This document shows positions 41,347 to 48,918 of a stretch of DNA of 64,000 nt, in pieces. A program made the position numbers and the translations under genes. Numbering within the stretch: the first letter of the stretch is position 1; each line of letters begins with the position of its first letter. The stretch comes from Eubacterium aggregans (lineage in GTDB: Bacteria; Bacillota; Clostridia; Eubacteriales; Eubacteriaceae), in contig NZ_FNRK01000004.1 of NCBI RefSeq assembly GCF_900107815.1, positions 111,928 to 175,927 of the forward strand, written 5' to 3'. The notes under the pieces were generated by a model, which was given only the letters and a program-made list of their open reading frames with translations, was not told the DNA's origin and ran no database searches.

Positions 41347-41691
41347 ATGTATTTTTTGAGAACAGCAGGAGACTATATCGGTTTTGTCGTTGACGGTATA
41401 CATACGATAACCGAGAGTGATGTCCCTATAACGGATGCCGATTATAACAAATATTTTGAATCGGAAAGACAAGGAAAGGTGTTTAGGATGCGGGCTACCC
41501 CCGATACTCAAAGCGGATTGTTTGGGTACATCGAAGAATATGTACCCGAGCCGATTAGCACGCAACCGTCGGAGATCCAACCGCTCCAACTAGCTCTAGC
41601 CGAAGCCATCGAAAAACAAGAAGCAGACAAACTAGAGCTCCAATTAGCCCTAGCGGAATTTATCGAATCCCAAGTGGAAGGAGGTGTATAA
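41347..41691 (+). CDS. Fibre-adjacent hypothetical protein
   Basis: A 114-residue protein. The first 65 residues are β-rich (MYFLRTAGDYIGFVVDGIHTI). The last 45 are a helical repeat (QLALAEAIEKQEADKLELQLALAEFIE). The position after the fibre tip suggests a fibre chaperone or adhesion accessory; not proven. Confidence 0.55.
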   Translation: MYFLRTAGDYIGFVVDGIHTITESDVPITDADYNKYFESERQGKVFRMRATPDTQSGLFGYIEEYVPEPISTQPSEIQPLQLALAEAIEKQEADKLELQLALAEFIESQVEGGV

Positions 41692-41692
41692 A

Positions 41693-41839
41693 ATGGCAGT
41701 ATTGTATGCAGATTTAGTCGAAGCCAGCGAACGTGCCCTAACCCAGGAAGATGCAACACGTTTAGGCGTGCCCATGGTACCGGCGTTTATCCGGACAAAA
41801 ACCATCGCAGAAATTGAACGGCGTCAGGCCGCAGTGTAG
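41693..41839 (+). CDS. Small hypothetical late protein
   Basis: A 48-residue protein (MAVLYADLVEASERALTQEDATRLG...) behind GAAGGAGGTGTATAAA. Small proteins of this size are often found between fibre and holin genes (XkdX-like position). Its stop lies at the edge of a terminator stem. Confidence 0.6.
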   Translation: MAVLYADLVEASERALTQEDATRLGVPMVPAFIRTKTIAEIERRQAAV

Positions 41840-41884
41840 ACCAGAGGGTCTTTTTTTATTGAGGCGGGCCCTTCGGGGCCTGCC
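41838..41884 (+). terminator. Terminator and second hairpin before the lysis genes
   Basis: AGACC-AGAG-GGTCT followed by seven Ts (41838-41858), then a longer GC-rich hairpin, GGCGGGCCC-TTCG-GGGCCTGCC (41863-41884 region). Together they would reduce read-through into the lysis cassette or separate two late transcripts. Confidence 0.6.
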
Positions 41885-41907
41885 GTATCATCGAAAGGAG
41901 CGACCAT

Positions 41908-42216
41908 GTGAACATTGACCCTGTACTCATCAATCTCATTTGTGCCATTGCCGGCGGATTAATCGGCTATGCCGTCTATATGGCCAACACAAAAAAAGAT
42001 AGTAAACAGGACGGTGCCCAGGAAGGGGCCATCGCCTCAGACCTGGGTTATCTCAAAAAAGGGATTGAGGATATCAATCACAAACTGGAAAAGCAGGACG
42101 AGCGATACTTTGAGCTGGTCCAGCGTTTGGCAGCCGTGGAGGCAAGCGCAAAGCAGGCCCACAAGCGGATTAATGCCATTGCCGGGACAAATTGCCCCGA
42201 GGAAAGAGAAGGATAA
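41908..42216 (+). CDS. Membrane-anchored holin-associated protein (XhlA-like layout)
   Basis: A 102-residue protein with GTG start behind AAAGGAGCGACCAT. One N-terminal membrane span (LINLICAIAGGLIGYAVYMA) and a long coiled-coil domain (IEDINHKLEKQDERYFELVQRLAAVEASAKQAHKRIN). It lies directly before the holin. XhlA-like proteins assist lysis. Confidence 0.7.
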   Translation: MNIDPVLINLICAIAGGLIGYAVYMANTKKDSKQDGAQEGAIASDLGYLKKGIEDINHKLEKQDERYFELVQRLAAVEASAKQAHKRINAIAGTNCPEEREG

Positions 42217-42552
42217 ATGAATTTAAAACTAAGACTAAAAAGCGGTGCATTTTGGATGGGGATCATCTCCATCCTTGGGTTAGTCATCCAATACGCCTGT
42301 GGACAATTTGGCCTAGCCTTTGAGTGGGAGCCCCTCAACGTGATGCTGACCGGCGTCCTGTCGGTGCTGGTGTCCATCGGCATCTTAAGCGACACATCAA
42401 CACCCGGGGTTGCTGACAGCAAGGTGACCATGCTCAAAACGGACATTAATGACAAAGCCGAGGCAGTTGTGGCCAGGAATTATAGTAACGCTGATTTGGC
42501 GGACATATTGGCAAAAACAGCGGACAAGGTTGCGGAAAGGCAAGGTAAATAA
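42217..42552 (+). CDS. Holin (phi LC3 family)
   Basis: A 111-residue holin beginning 1 codon after the previous gene. Residues 12-30 and 42-60 are membrane spans (WMGIISILGLVIQYACG; MLTGVLSVLVSIGIL), followed by DTSTPGVADS, the diagnostic segment of the phi LC3 holin family. It permeabilises the membrane to release the endolysin. Confidence 0.9.
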   Translation: MNLKLRLKSGAFWMGIISILGLVIQYACGQFGLAFEWEPLNVMLTGVLSVLVSIGILSDTSTPGVADSKVTMLKTDINDKAEAVVARNYSNADLADILAKTADKVAERQGK

Positions 42553-42554
42553 CC

Positions 42555-43469
42555 ATGGGTTTTAAACCTTTTATCGCCATTGGTCATGGAGTCACGACTG
42601 AAAATAAATGGGATCCTGGAACAGTCTGGGAAAACAATGTTGAGGCGGACATTGCCAAAATTATCGTTGGTGGAATTTTAGAAGTTTTTGTCAGTAATGG
42701 GAAAGATTATGTTACAGATTATCCGGAAAACGATATGAACATCATCGAATGTGTTGAATCTGCGAATAAACGTGGATGCACCCACTACGTATCAATCCAT
42801 CTAGACTGGGAAAAAGCTGAATCTGGAATGTTTGCACTCTATGTTTCCGACGCCGGAGCGGCTCTTGGAGCGGATATTCGAAATGCTGTAACAAGCAGAA
42901 TGGATTATATCGACAAAGGCAATAGATACCAGGATGACTACGAAGTCACGGGCACCTTAATGGAAGCGACGATTTTTGAAGCAGGGTCCATTGATGATGA
43001 CGGACAATTTTTGAAAGACAACGGAAGATTTTTTGGGAATTGTATCGCATACGGTATCATGGACAGAGCAGGCGAAAATTATAAAGAGTTGGATGGATCT
43101 GTAGTGGTCGCACCATCTAAACCCGAAAACAAACCTGAATCATCTGGAAAAATTGAAGAGGATGGTAAGTGGGGAAGTGATACCACAAGTAAGGCCCAGA
43201 ATAAATTCGGAACCCCAGTGGATGGAGTTATCAGCGGTCAGCTTGAAAGTTGTCGGGAATACATCTGCGAGGATTACGGAACCTTTGAATGGGATAATGG
43301 CGATGGGTCCCCCTTTATCTCAGCTCTGCAAAGGCTCATTGGAGCAAATGACGATGGCTGGTTCGGCTTCGAATCTGCGGTTAAGCTTCAAACGTTTTTG
43401 AAGGTACCAGCCGATGGTTACATCGGGCCGGTGTCTGTTTTGGCGTTCCAGAAGTGGTTGAATTCATAA
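42555..43469 (+). CDS. Endolysin: N-acetylmuramoyl-L-alanine amidase with binding repeats
   Basis: A 304-residue lysin. The amidase_3 domain (residues 1-175) shows the zinc ligands in FIAIGHG, NNVEADIAK and SIHLDWEKA, and the catalytic glutamate in TIFEAGSID. A disordered linker (VVAPSKPENKPESSGK) leads to a C-terminal domain with two peptidoglycan-binding-like repeats (KWGSDTTSKAQNKFG; DGWFGFESAVKLQTFLKVPADGYIG). No signal peptide, as expected for holin-dependent release. Confidence 0.92.
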   Translation: MGFKPFIAIGHGVTTENKWDPGTVWENNVEADIAKIIVGGILEVFVSNGKDYVTDYPENDMNIIECVESANKRGCTHYVSIHLDWEKAESGMFALYVSDAGAALGADIRNAVTSRMDYIDKGNRYQDDYEVTGTLMEATIFEAGSIDDDGQFLKDNGRFFGNCIAYGIMDRAGENYKELDGSVVVAPSKPENKPESSGKIEEDGKWGSDTTSKAQNKFGTPVDGVISGQLESCREYICEDYGTFEWDNGDGSPFISALQRLIGANDDGWFGFESAVKLQTFLKVPADGYIGPVSVLAFQKWLNS

Positions 43470-43473
43470 GTAG

Positions 43474-43506
43474 ATTCCCCTGGCTTCGGCTGGGGGATTT
43501 TTTTAT
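43474..43506 (+). terminator. Terminator after the endolysin gene
   Basis: TCCCCTGGC-TTCG-GCTGGGGGA followed by TTTTTTT. Confidence 0.85.
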
Positions 43507-43538
43507 TGCAGTAGGCAGACAAATGATTTTAAAAACAA

Positions 43539-43561
43539 AACCCCGGCGATTGACCGGGGTT
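43539..43561. terminator. Second hairpin between endolysin and attR
   Basis: AACCCCGG pairs with CCGGGGTT around CGATTGA. Its A-rich left side makes it more effective for leftward transcripts entering the prophage. Confidence 0.6.
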
Positions 43562-43566
43562 AAAAT

Positions 43567-43586
43567 TGTGTGTTTTTTGTAGGTTA
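43567..43586 (+). repeat. attR core
   Basis: Identical to attL (3946-3965). Degenerate TTTTTTGTA copies recur just to the right (43600-43625), in host DNA. Confidence 0.9.
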
Positions 43587-43722
43587 ACTAAAAAATAATT
43601 GTATATTTTTTGTATGTTTTTTGTGTATCACATAGTCATTTTCAATCAATCCAGAAAAATCCTAAATGGTCTTAACATAAGTGCAAATGCGGGGTATGGC
43701 CGTTTTACGTTGTCTGGCGGTC
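43587..43722. other. Right intergenic flank of the prophage
   Basis: AT-rich host DNA downstream of the DUF2207 gene with TTTTTTGT repeats; no gene seen. Confidence 0.5.
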
Positions 43723-45630
43723 CTACCAGCTGCCACCACCGCCGCCACCGCCGCCGCCGCCGCCAAAGCCGCCACCGCCACCGAAGCCGCCATCGCCGAA
43801 ACCACCGCTTCCGGAATTAGAGGGAACCGTGATGAGGTCACTGGCCATGCTGCGCATGCTGTGGTTTAGCATACTGGCAAATAGGAGACAGTCAAAGGTA
43901 TTAAAGGTATTATAGCCATAATACCAGGTTGGCGGTTCAATGGTTAAACCTTCAAAATTCTTTGCCCATTTATTGGTAATTCCTAAAACATAGGCATAGG
44001 GCAGGATATTAAAGAAATAACTGGGGTTTTCATCCACCAGCATCTTGATTCGATCGGCTTCTGCATTGACGATAAAGTTCTTAAAGCCCAGGGTTTCACC
44101 ATACCAAAGGGTTCCAGTTTCTGTTCGGCTTAAGGTGTAAAACTGGAGGATACCCAGTGCCATAATCGTGCCGTAAGCGACCAAAGCTACACTGGCGGGC
44201 AGGCTGTTCATGACGATGGATAGGGAGATAAGAATGAGCGTCAGTACAGCCCAAAGTAAGCTGATCAATAGACGCTTACCACCACTGTAACTCTTTTTGT
44301 TAATAATCGCCGTATTGTAAAAGCATAAAAAGCTAGCGGCTGGGAAGCCGACAGAAATTACCAAAATAAAGGCGAGGATAAAGAGATTCAGCGAACCTTC
44401 GGAGGCATAGGTCTGAGCACCGGCAAAGATCACCATCACGATGACCATGATGGCGGCCACTGCAAACCGTGCAATCTTGGATTGTGCAGTAAAAAGCTGA
44501 TGCTCCGGAGCGGTAAAGAAGCCTTCGACCATAGCAGTCGCAGCATTGACAGACTCATAGAAGGTTCCTTTAAGGGATTCCGAGGTGACGGACTGTGATG
44601 CTTTAGAGGGAAAAATTCCCGTAAAAATTTCACGGATGAAATCTGGTTCATCCTTTGCGCCAGGGCGTTTGAGTTGATGGAAGGTAAAGGTGCTTTTGCT
44701 GGTTTCTTCAATGGTCATATAACCTTTATCCGCCAGATACATAATGACCGCAACTAAGTCCTTTCGGTCTGTCCGTCCATCGATGATGGTACCAATTTGA
44801 GGTGGTGTAAAGTCATGGGGGGGATAGAAATTGACCACCTCCACTGGCTTTTTGCTCCGACCAAAGAGAAAGTACAGGACTCCTCCGGCGATGAGCCCAA
44901 TGAGACAGGATCCGTAGATAAAGGGAACGCCCTCCAGGCCGGTGCGGGCACCGACAAAATAGCCCTGGGGCAGACGGACATTCAGGGTAGCCCCTTGGTT
45001 TGCGGTAAGGGCCTTAGTAGTTTCACCAGTGATGGTGGTTCCGTCCACGGAGTAACTGATGGCATTCCCATCGGTGGCACCGTAGCTGCCGGCATACACA
45101 TTGACATCCCCGGCATTAAAGGCCTTTGGCATATGGACAGTAAAAGCGGCATGGTCGATGGCAGTGGGCCATTGGTAGGGCAGGATGTTAAAATACACAT
45201 CGTCAAAGCCATCAATTTTGTCATCACCGGGGTCCCAGGTATAATGGATCGTATAGACTTGGGTTCCATCGACGGTGGTGTCCGAATCGCCTATTTTTAA
45301 GACGAGATTTCCGTTTTCGGTATCGGTGTCATAATTATAGCCATCCACCCGAATATTTGAGATAACGGCATTATAGGTGCTTTCAACCCCTTTGCCGTCA
45401 ATCTCCCGGTAGAAGCTGCCGCTTTGGGGAATATAACGATAAATCCCGTGGCGTGGTTCCGTAAAAGAGACGGTGATGGTTTCCGTGACATCGTAGCTGT
45501 GGTTTTCATTGACCGCCATATCGACCTTATAATCCGGTGTGGTGTAGTATTCTGCGGCAAAAGCAGTACTGCCCCAAAATAGAATAAAGGCCGCCAGGAT
45601 GCCAAGGAGTAGGAATCGTTTTTGTCTCAT
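43723..45630 (-). CDS. DUF2207 membrane protein with Gly-rich tail
   Basis: A 635-residue protein. A signal peptide (FLLLGILAAFILFWGSTAFA) precedes a β-rich extracytoplasmic domain (about residues 30-235) typical of DUF2207. Membrane spans follow near residues 240-260 and 390-500, with a cytoplasmic linker between, and a soluble domain leads to a C-terminal run of glycines (GGFGGGGG...GGSW). It starts behind AAAAGGAGTATCTT, 16 bp after lemA. LemA and DUF2207 pairs are common in Firmicutes; their function is not established. Confidence 0.85.
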   Translation of the reverse strand: MRQKRFLLLGILAAFILFWGSTAFAAEYYTTPDYKVDMAVNENHSYDVTETITVSFTEPRHGIYRYIPQSGSFYREIDGKGVESTYNAVISNIRVDGYNYDTDTENGNLVLKIGDSDTTVDGTQVYTIHYTWDPGDDKIDGFDDVYFNILPYQWPTAIDHAAFTVHMPKAFNAGDVNVYAGSYGATDGNAISYSVDGTTITGETTKALTANQGATLNVRLPQGYFVGARTGLEGVPFIYGSCLIGLIAGGVLYFLFGRSKKPVEVVNFYPPHDFTPPQIGTIIDGRTDRKDLVAVIMYLADKGYMTIEETSKSTFTFHQLKRPGAKDEPDFIREIFTGIFPSKASQSVTSESLKGTFYESVNAATAMVEGFFTAPEHQLFTAQSKIARFAVAAIMVIVMVIFAGAQTYASEGSLNLFILAFILVISVGFPAASFLCFYNTAIINKKSYSGGKRLLISLLWAVLTLILISLSIVMNSLPASVALVAYGTIMALGILQFYTLSRTETGTLWYGETLGFKNFIVNAEADRIKMLVDENPSYFFNILPYAYVLGITNKWAKNFEGLTIEPPTWYYGYNTFNTFDCLLFASMLNHSMRSMASDLITVPSNSGSGGFGDGGFGGGGGFGGGGGGGGGGGSW

Positions 45631-45646
45631 AAGATACTCCTTTTTT

Positions 45647-46219
45647 TTAGAAAGATACCTTCACATTTTCCCGTTCTTGAGGGGTATCAATTTCGAAGAA
45701 GGGCTTCTTGGTGAAGCCAAACATCCCCGCGACAATGCTGGATGGGAACATTTCAATCTTATTATTCAGGTTCTTCACCGAGCCGTTATAGTATTTGCGG
45801 GCATTGGCAATATCTTCTTCCACTGCCTTTAACTGCTCCTGGAGATCGATGAAGTTGGTATTGGCCTTTAAATCCGGATAGGCTTCCGCTACGGCAAAAA
45901 GGCTTTTTAAGGTGCCGGAAAGGACATTTTCCTTGGCGAGCTTATCATCGAGATTACCGCTGGACGCACCCATGGCAGCATTTCGGGCGGCAACCACCTT
46001 TTCCAGGGTATCCCCTTCGTGTTTAGCATAGGCTTTCACGGTTTCCACTAGGTTGGGAATGAGGTCATAACGTTTTTTGAGATACACATCCATGGTGGAG
46101 AAGGCTTCTTCCACCTGGTTTTTAAGCTTCACGAGGGTATTGTGGGTCCCCATGAACCACAGGCCGATCAGGACGATCAACGCCACAAGGACGATGACGA
46201 CAATAGCAATGGCGTTCAT
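45647..46219 (-). CDS. lemA: LemA family protein
   Basis: A 190-residue protein. One N-terminal membrane span (AIVVIVLVALIVLIGLWFMG) is followed by the LemA helical bundle: VEEAFSTMDVYLKKRYDLIPNLVETVKAYAKHEG and the ending FGFTKKPFFEIDTPQERENVKVSF, both highly typical. It starts behind TTGGAGGTTTTATA and forms an operon with the DUF2207 gene. Confidence 0.95.
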   Translation of the reverse strand: MNAIAIVVIVLVALIVLIGLWFMGTHNTLVKLKNQVEEAFSTMDVYLKKRYDLIPNLVETVKAYAKHEGDTLEKVVAARNAAMGASSGNLDDKLAKENVLSGTLKSLFAVAEAYPDLKANTNFIDLQEQLKAVEEDIANARKYYNGSVKNLNNKIEMFPSSIVAGMFGFTKKPFFEIDTPQERENVKVSF

Positions 46220-46313
46220 TATAAAACCTCCAATTGGTTTGAAATATCCGAAGCAGACACTCTGTTTCGGAAGGTCCGATGGTTCTTAGTATACGACAGT
46301 GAACCACCATTTT

Positions 46314-46333
46314 AATCAACCTAAAGGTTGATT
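46314..46333. repeat. Inverted repeat upstream of lemA
   Basis: AATCAACCT-AA-AGGTTGATT, a perfect 9-bp palindrome with a 2-nt centre. It lies about 95 bp upstream of the lemA start and may be an operator. The cysK gene ends 46 bp further. Confidence 0.4.
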
Positions 46334-46378
46334 TTGAGATGATAATATCACGATTACTTTAAAATATCCAGAAAAACC

Positions 46379-47284
46379 TTAAAGCTTGAATAAGTCTGTA
46401 CTGAGATACTTTTCTCCCCGGTCTGGGAAAATCACTACAATGAGGCCAGAATCAATGGTTTTAGCCACCTCTGCAGCGGCGTACATGGCCGCGCCACTGC
46501 TCATACCGACAAAAATTCCCTCTTTTTTCACAATCTGTCGGGCGTAATCAAAGGCAATTTCAGATTCTACCATGATGTGCTCGTCGATGGCCTCGGGCTG
46601 ATAAAGGGCAGGCACAATGGCCTCCTCCATATTTTTAAGACCCTGGATATAATGGCCCACCACCGGCTGAGCCTCGACGATTTTTACCTCGGGGTTGTGG
46701 TGGCGCAGGCCCATGCCAATGCCCATAATGGTACCGGAAGTCCCCAAGGAGGATACCAGATGGGATACCTTACCCTGGCTCTGCTCCCAGATTTCTTCGG
46801 CCGTGGTGGTGTAATGGGCCAGCTTGTTGTATTGATTGCTGAATTGATCGGGATTGAAATATTTATCCGGATAACGGGCAACCAGCTCCCGGACCTTACG
46901 GATGGCACCGTCGGTTCCTTCATCAGGGGAGGTGAGGGTGACGGTGGCTCCAAAGGCCTGGATCATCTTCCGCCTTTCAATGGAGACGGCCTCACTCATG
47001 ACGATTTCTACCTGGTAGCCCTTAACAGCGCCAATCATGGCGAGACCAATACCGGTATTGCCGCTGGTGGGCTCGATGATGGTCTTATCCGTGGTGAGGA
47101 CCCCTTCCGCTTCGGCCTGTTCAATCATTTTCAGGGCAATGCGGTCCTTAATGCTGCCGGTGGGGTTAAAGCCCTCGACCTTGGCTAAAATTTCAACGTT
47201 GGGGTTCGGGCATAAATGGTTGATTCGGACCATGGGGGTCGAGCCAATAGTCTCTAAAATATGGTTGTAAACACGTGTGTTCAA
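46379..47284 (-). CDS. cysK: Cysteine synthase (O-acetylserine sulfhydrylase type)
   Basis: A 301-residue fold-type II PLP enzyme. Motifs: the Schiff-base lysine in NPTGSIKDR (about residue 46), EPTSGNTGIGLA (substrate loop), the phosphate loop GTSGTIMG and GMSSGAAM. It makes cysteine from O-acetylserine and sulfide. The TTG at 47284 is taken as start because AAAGGA lies 8 bp before it; the frame opens at a TTG two codons upstream, too close to that site. CysM-type specificity cannot be excluded. Confidence 0.9.
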   Translation of the reverse strand: MNTRVYNHILETIGSTPMVRINHLCPNPNVEILAKVEGFNPTGSIKDRIALKMIEQAEAEGVLTTDKTIIEPTSGNTGIGLAMIGAVKGYQVEIVMSEAVSIERRKMIQAFGATVTLTSPDEGTDGAIRKVRELVARYPDKYFNPDQFSNQYNKLAHYTTTAEEIWEQSQGKVSHLVSSLGTSGTIMGIGMGLRHHNPEVKIVEAQPVVGHYIQGLKNMEEAIVPALYQPEAIDEHIMVESEIAFDYARQIVKKEGIFVGMSSGAAMYAAAEVAKTIDSGLIVVIFPDRGEKYLSTDLFKL

Positions 47285-47358
47285 AGTCAAAATCCTTTCA
47301 AATATTAATATCTTTCTTTCTTATTATAGTATAAAGCCCCGCATAAAAACAACGGTTT

Positions 47359-47383
47359 ACAGAAATTGACGAAGAATTTCTGT
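47359..47383. repeat. Inverted repeat in the cysK/HAD intergenic region
   Basis: ACAGAAATT-GACGAAG-AATTTCTGT, a perfect 9-bp palindrome lying between two divergent genes, a candidate operator. Confidence 0.4.
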
Positions 47384-47391
47384 ATAAAGAT

Positions 47392-47420
47392 TTGTCACCG
47401 GAAGCAGACTATATTATAAT
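47392..47420 (+). promoter_or_regulatory. Promoter of the HAD-sortase group
   Basis: TTGTCA (47392-47397), 17 bp, TATAAT (47415-47420), 41 bp before the HAD gene start. Confidence 0.7.
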
Positions 47421-47461
47421 GAGGAAAAAGAAGGCAGTTTAAGCAAGAGAAGGAGGCAGCC

Positions 47462-48127
47462 ATGCGCTACGATTGTATCCTATTTGATTTGGACGGAACC
47501 CTGCTGGATTCCCGGGAGGGAGTTTGGCGTTCCTTTGAATATGCCCTGGAGCAACTGGGGCACCCTGAACCCATTATCACCAATCCAGCACCCATTATCG
47601 GCCCACCCATTGAGGAAGTTTTGGGGGATCATTTTGGATTTGGTCCGGAAGACGTGGTGCGTGGGTATGCCTATTATCAGGAGGCCTATGTGGAAAAGGG
47701 CCTGATGTACGGCGATCCTTTTTTTCATGGAACAGAGGAAGCCATTGCCAGGCTGCTTAACCTGGGCTGCACAGTGGGGGTCTGTACCAACAAAGGGGAA
47801 AAAAGTGCCCGGGCCATTGTGGAAAACGCCGGGATTGGCCTGACGGCAGAGGATGTCTATGGCTATGCCCCAGAAAAGGGGCGCAGTGTGAAGTCGGACA
47901 TTATTAAATCCTTTCTCCTTGACAAGGGGTTGACGGAACCCGGGGATTGGAGTACCGCCCTCATGGTGGGGGATCGGTATACGGATATTGAAGGGGCCAA
48001 GGATGTGGGCATCGACAGTGTCGGCGTTCTTTGGGGCAATGGAACGACAGAAGAATTTGTGGCAGCCGGAGCCACTGCCGTGGTGGATTCCTACGGCGCC
48101 CTGCTTCAGTGGATTAAAGGAGATTAA
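47462..48127 (+). CDS. HAD-superfamily phosphatase (phosphoglycolate phosphatase-like)
   Basis: A 221-residue HAD hydrolase. Motif I is FDLDGTLLDS (nucleophile D9, acid D11), motif II is GVCTNKG, a lysine follows in APEKGRSVKSD, and motif IV is MVGDRYTDIEGA. The α-helical cap between motifs I and II places it with Gph/PpaX-type phosphatases; the substrate is not certain. The start follows GAAGGAGGCAGC; the sortase gene begins 1 bp after its stop. Confidence 0.9.
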   Translation: MRYDCILFDLDGTLLDSREGVWRSFEYALEQLGHPEPIITNPAPIIGPPIEEVLGDHFGFGPEDVVRGYAYYQEAYVEKGLMYGDPFFHGTEEAIARLLNLGCTVGVCTNKGEKSARAIVENAGIGLTAEDVYGYAPEKGRSVKSDIIKSFLLDKGLTEPGDWSTALMVGDRYTDIEGAKDVGIDSVGVLWGNGTTEEFVAAGATAVVDSYGALLQWIKGD

Positions 48128-48128
48128 T

Positions 48129-48884
48129 ATGGCAAAAATAGATAAGGCCCCTAAAAAGAAGCGTAAGGCGGGCCGGGTCATCATGGATATTGTGGTGGCA
48201 CTGGTGGTCCTTGCCCTTTTAGGGACAGCGGCCTGGTTGTTATATAAAGAGTTTTTCCCCAACAACACACCCATTTTAAAAATGCAGGTCACCAAGGCGG
48301 ATAAAACCATTGATTGGGATGCGCTGAGGGCAAAAAATCCAGAAACCATCGGATGGCTTACCATTGATGGCACCAATATCGATACCCCGGTGGTTCAGAC
48401 CAAGGACAATAACAAATACCTGTACACCGCTTTTGACAGCAGCAACGATGAGCGGGGAACGCCATTTTTGGATATGGACTACCAGTGGGACCCCAAAAGT
48501 CAAAACAGTGTGGTCTATGGACACAGCACCATGCGCAGCGGGGTCCCGGTCATGTTCGATGATCTCCTCAATTATGTGAAAGACCCCACCTTTATCCAAA
48601 AGAATGGGGCCATTACCTACAACCGTCCCCCAGAGCTGGGAGGAGATGGCACTTGGGCCATTTTTGCCGTGTTGACGGTGGAAGCGGAAACAGATTACCG
48701 ACAGATTGATTTCCCGGATCAGGAGCAATTTCAATCCTATTATCAGGGACTGAAGGATGCCAGTATTGTCAAAACTGATGTGACGGTGGCACCTGGGGAT
48801 GAAATCATTACCCTGTCCACCTGTATTTTTAATACAGGCTTAAGTGACGGGCGTCTGGCCGTTATTGCCAAGCGGGTCAAATAG
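48129..48884 (+). CDS. srtB: Class B sortase
   Basis: A 251-residue membrane-anchored transpeptidase. ATG at 48129 lies directly after the HAD gene. A basic N-terminus and one span (VIMDIVVALVVLALLGTAAWLLY) precede the class B domain: TIGWLTIDGTNIDTPVVQ, the catalytic histidine in VVYGHSTM, the cysteine in LSTCIF and the arginine in GRLAVIAKR. No substrate protein with a sorting signal lies nearby, so it probably serves targets elsewhere. Confidence 0.92.
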   Translation: MAKIDKAPKKKRKAGRVIMDIVVALVVLALLGTAAWLLYKEFFPNNTPILKMQVTKADKTIDWDALRAKNPETIGWLTIDGTNIDTPVVQTKDNNKYLYTAFDSSNDERGTPFLDMDYQWDPKSQNSVVYGHSTMRSGVPVMFDDLLNYVKDPTFIQKNGAITYNRPPELGGDGTWAIFAVLTVEAETDYRQIDFPDQEQFQSYYQGLKDASIVKTDVTVAPGDEIITLSTCIFNTGLSDGRLAVIAKRVK

Positions 48885-48918
48885 AAGTTAAACAGGAATT
48901 CAATAGGAGGAGAGCATA

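Larger units (their letters stand above)
3946..43586. mobile_element. Complete siphovirus prophage (about 39.6 kb)
   Basis: The element is bounded by an exact 20-bp direct repeat. Inside, in order, are integrase, lysogeny control, replication, late activator, terminase, head, tail, fibre, holin and endolysin genes. No frame-disrupted phage gene was seen other than the normal tail-chaperone frameshift, so the prophage looks potentially functional. Head genes follow the SPP1/N4-gp56-capsid pattern and tail genes the long non-contractile pattern: tail tube, chaperones G/GT, tape measure and distal tail protein, with no sheath. Confidence 0.95.

Noticed and set aside
43735..43800. Short tandem GCC/CCG-rich repeats
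   Set aside because: They are codons of the glycine-rich C-terminus of the DUF2207 protein, not a CRISPR or satellite array.
47480..48376. Long minus-strand frame (298 codons)
   Set aside because: It is antisense to the HAD and sortase genes, with no family features and no start signal.
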